Origin: Candidatus Cloacimonas sp. SDB
Lineage (GTDB): Bacteria; Cloacimonadota; Cloacimonadia; Cloacimonadales; TCS61
NCBI GenBank assembly: GCA_001412425.1
Contig: LKUH01000456.1
Location: forward strand, 1 to 5,983
DNA: 5,983 nucleotides
Direction: 5' to 3'
In this document: positions 5,935 to 5,983 of the stretch, piece after piece
How positions within the stretch are numbered: the first letter of the stretch is position 1
How the letters are laid out: each line of letters opens with the position of its first letter
Notes under the pieces: model-generated
What the model was told of the DNA's origin: nothing
Database searches by the model: none
What the model saw: the letters and a program-made list of their open reading frames with translations, nothing else
Translations under genes and position numbers: made by a program

Positions 5935-5983
5935 ATGTATAGCAGTAAAGATATCAGAAATCAGTTTCTCAATTTTTTTCGCG
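5935..5983 (+). CDS. alaS: Alanyl-tRNA synthetase, N-terminal fragment cut by the window edge
   Basis: Only 16 codons are present (MYSSKDIRNQFLNFFR), and the frame is open at the right edge. They match the well-conserved start of bacterial alanyl-tRNA synthetase, whose pattern is S-x-(E/D)-I-R-x-x-F-L-x-F-F (E. coli has AEIRQAFLDFF). This enzyme charges tRNA-Ala with alanine in the cytoplasm. The ATG has AAGGA (5924-5928) 6 bases upstream. It lies 232 bases after the nuclease gene on the same strand and probably has its own promoter. The call rests on a short stretch, but the motif is distinctive. Confidence 0.8.
   Translation, partial: MYSSKDIRNQFLNFFR

Noticed and set aside
1..5983. CRISPR arrays, tRNA genes, insertion sequences, phage or defense islands
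   Set aside because: No regularly spaced repeats, cloverleaf-like sequences, transposase motifs or terminal inverted repeats were seen. The genes are mostly housekeeping or transport-type, and the nucleotidyltransferase-like protein alone is not enough to call a defense system.

Overview
The window looks like bacterial chromosome from an AT-rich, diderm lineage of the FCB group. Candidatus Cloacimonadota or a relative is the best guess. The main clue is the C-terminal domain of the secreted nuclease at 4260-5702, which reads QNFPNPFNPNTTISFSL ... IYNLKGQPV ... SGIYLYQL ... KKMTLLK. This is the FlgD-like / Por (type IX) sorting-domain style common in Cloacimonadota, Marinimicrobia, Ignavibacteria and Calditrichota. 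The taxonomic call rests on this style and is inference.

Left half, minus strand (1-3036): a compact operon read right to left. It encodes a 12-TM APC-superfamily permease (3036-1462), a calcineurin-like metallophosphoesterase (1451-501), and a nucleotidyltransferase-fold protein that starts at 501 and runs off the left edge of the window. The first junction has the stop codon overlapping the next Shine-Dalgarno (TAAGGAG). The second is a one-base TAATG stop/start overlap. The genes are therefore very likely co-transcribed and partly translationally coupled. The transported substrate and the phosphoesterase substrate cannot be read from sequence.

Middle (3037-3345): a 309-bp divergent promoter region, AT-rich, with a TTGACA/TATAAT pair facing left (15-bp spacer) and a TTGACA with a weaker -10 facing right.

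Right half, plus strand (3346-5983): an MscS-type mechanosensitive channel is followed after 8 bases by a secreted endonuclease I-family nuclease, whose Shine-Dalgarno overlaps the channel's stop codon. Then comes a 232-bp spacer with weak hairpins and a candidate promoter, and finally the first 16 codons of alanyl-tRNA synthetase (alaS), cut by the right edge.

Three of the six genes use non-ATG starts (GTG, TTG, GTG), each supported by a good Shine-Dalgarno. I see no mobile element, CRISPR, tRNA or rRNA. Most of the window is ordinary. The points worth a second look are the phosphoesterase (GNHD changed to GNDD, plus a helical insertion), its linkage to a catalytically intact nucleotidyltransferase-like protein and a permease, and the channel/secreted-nuclease pairing.
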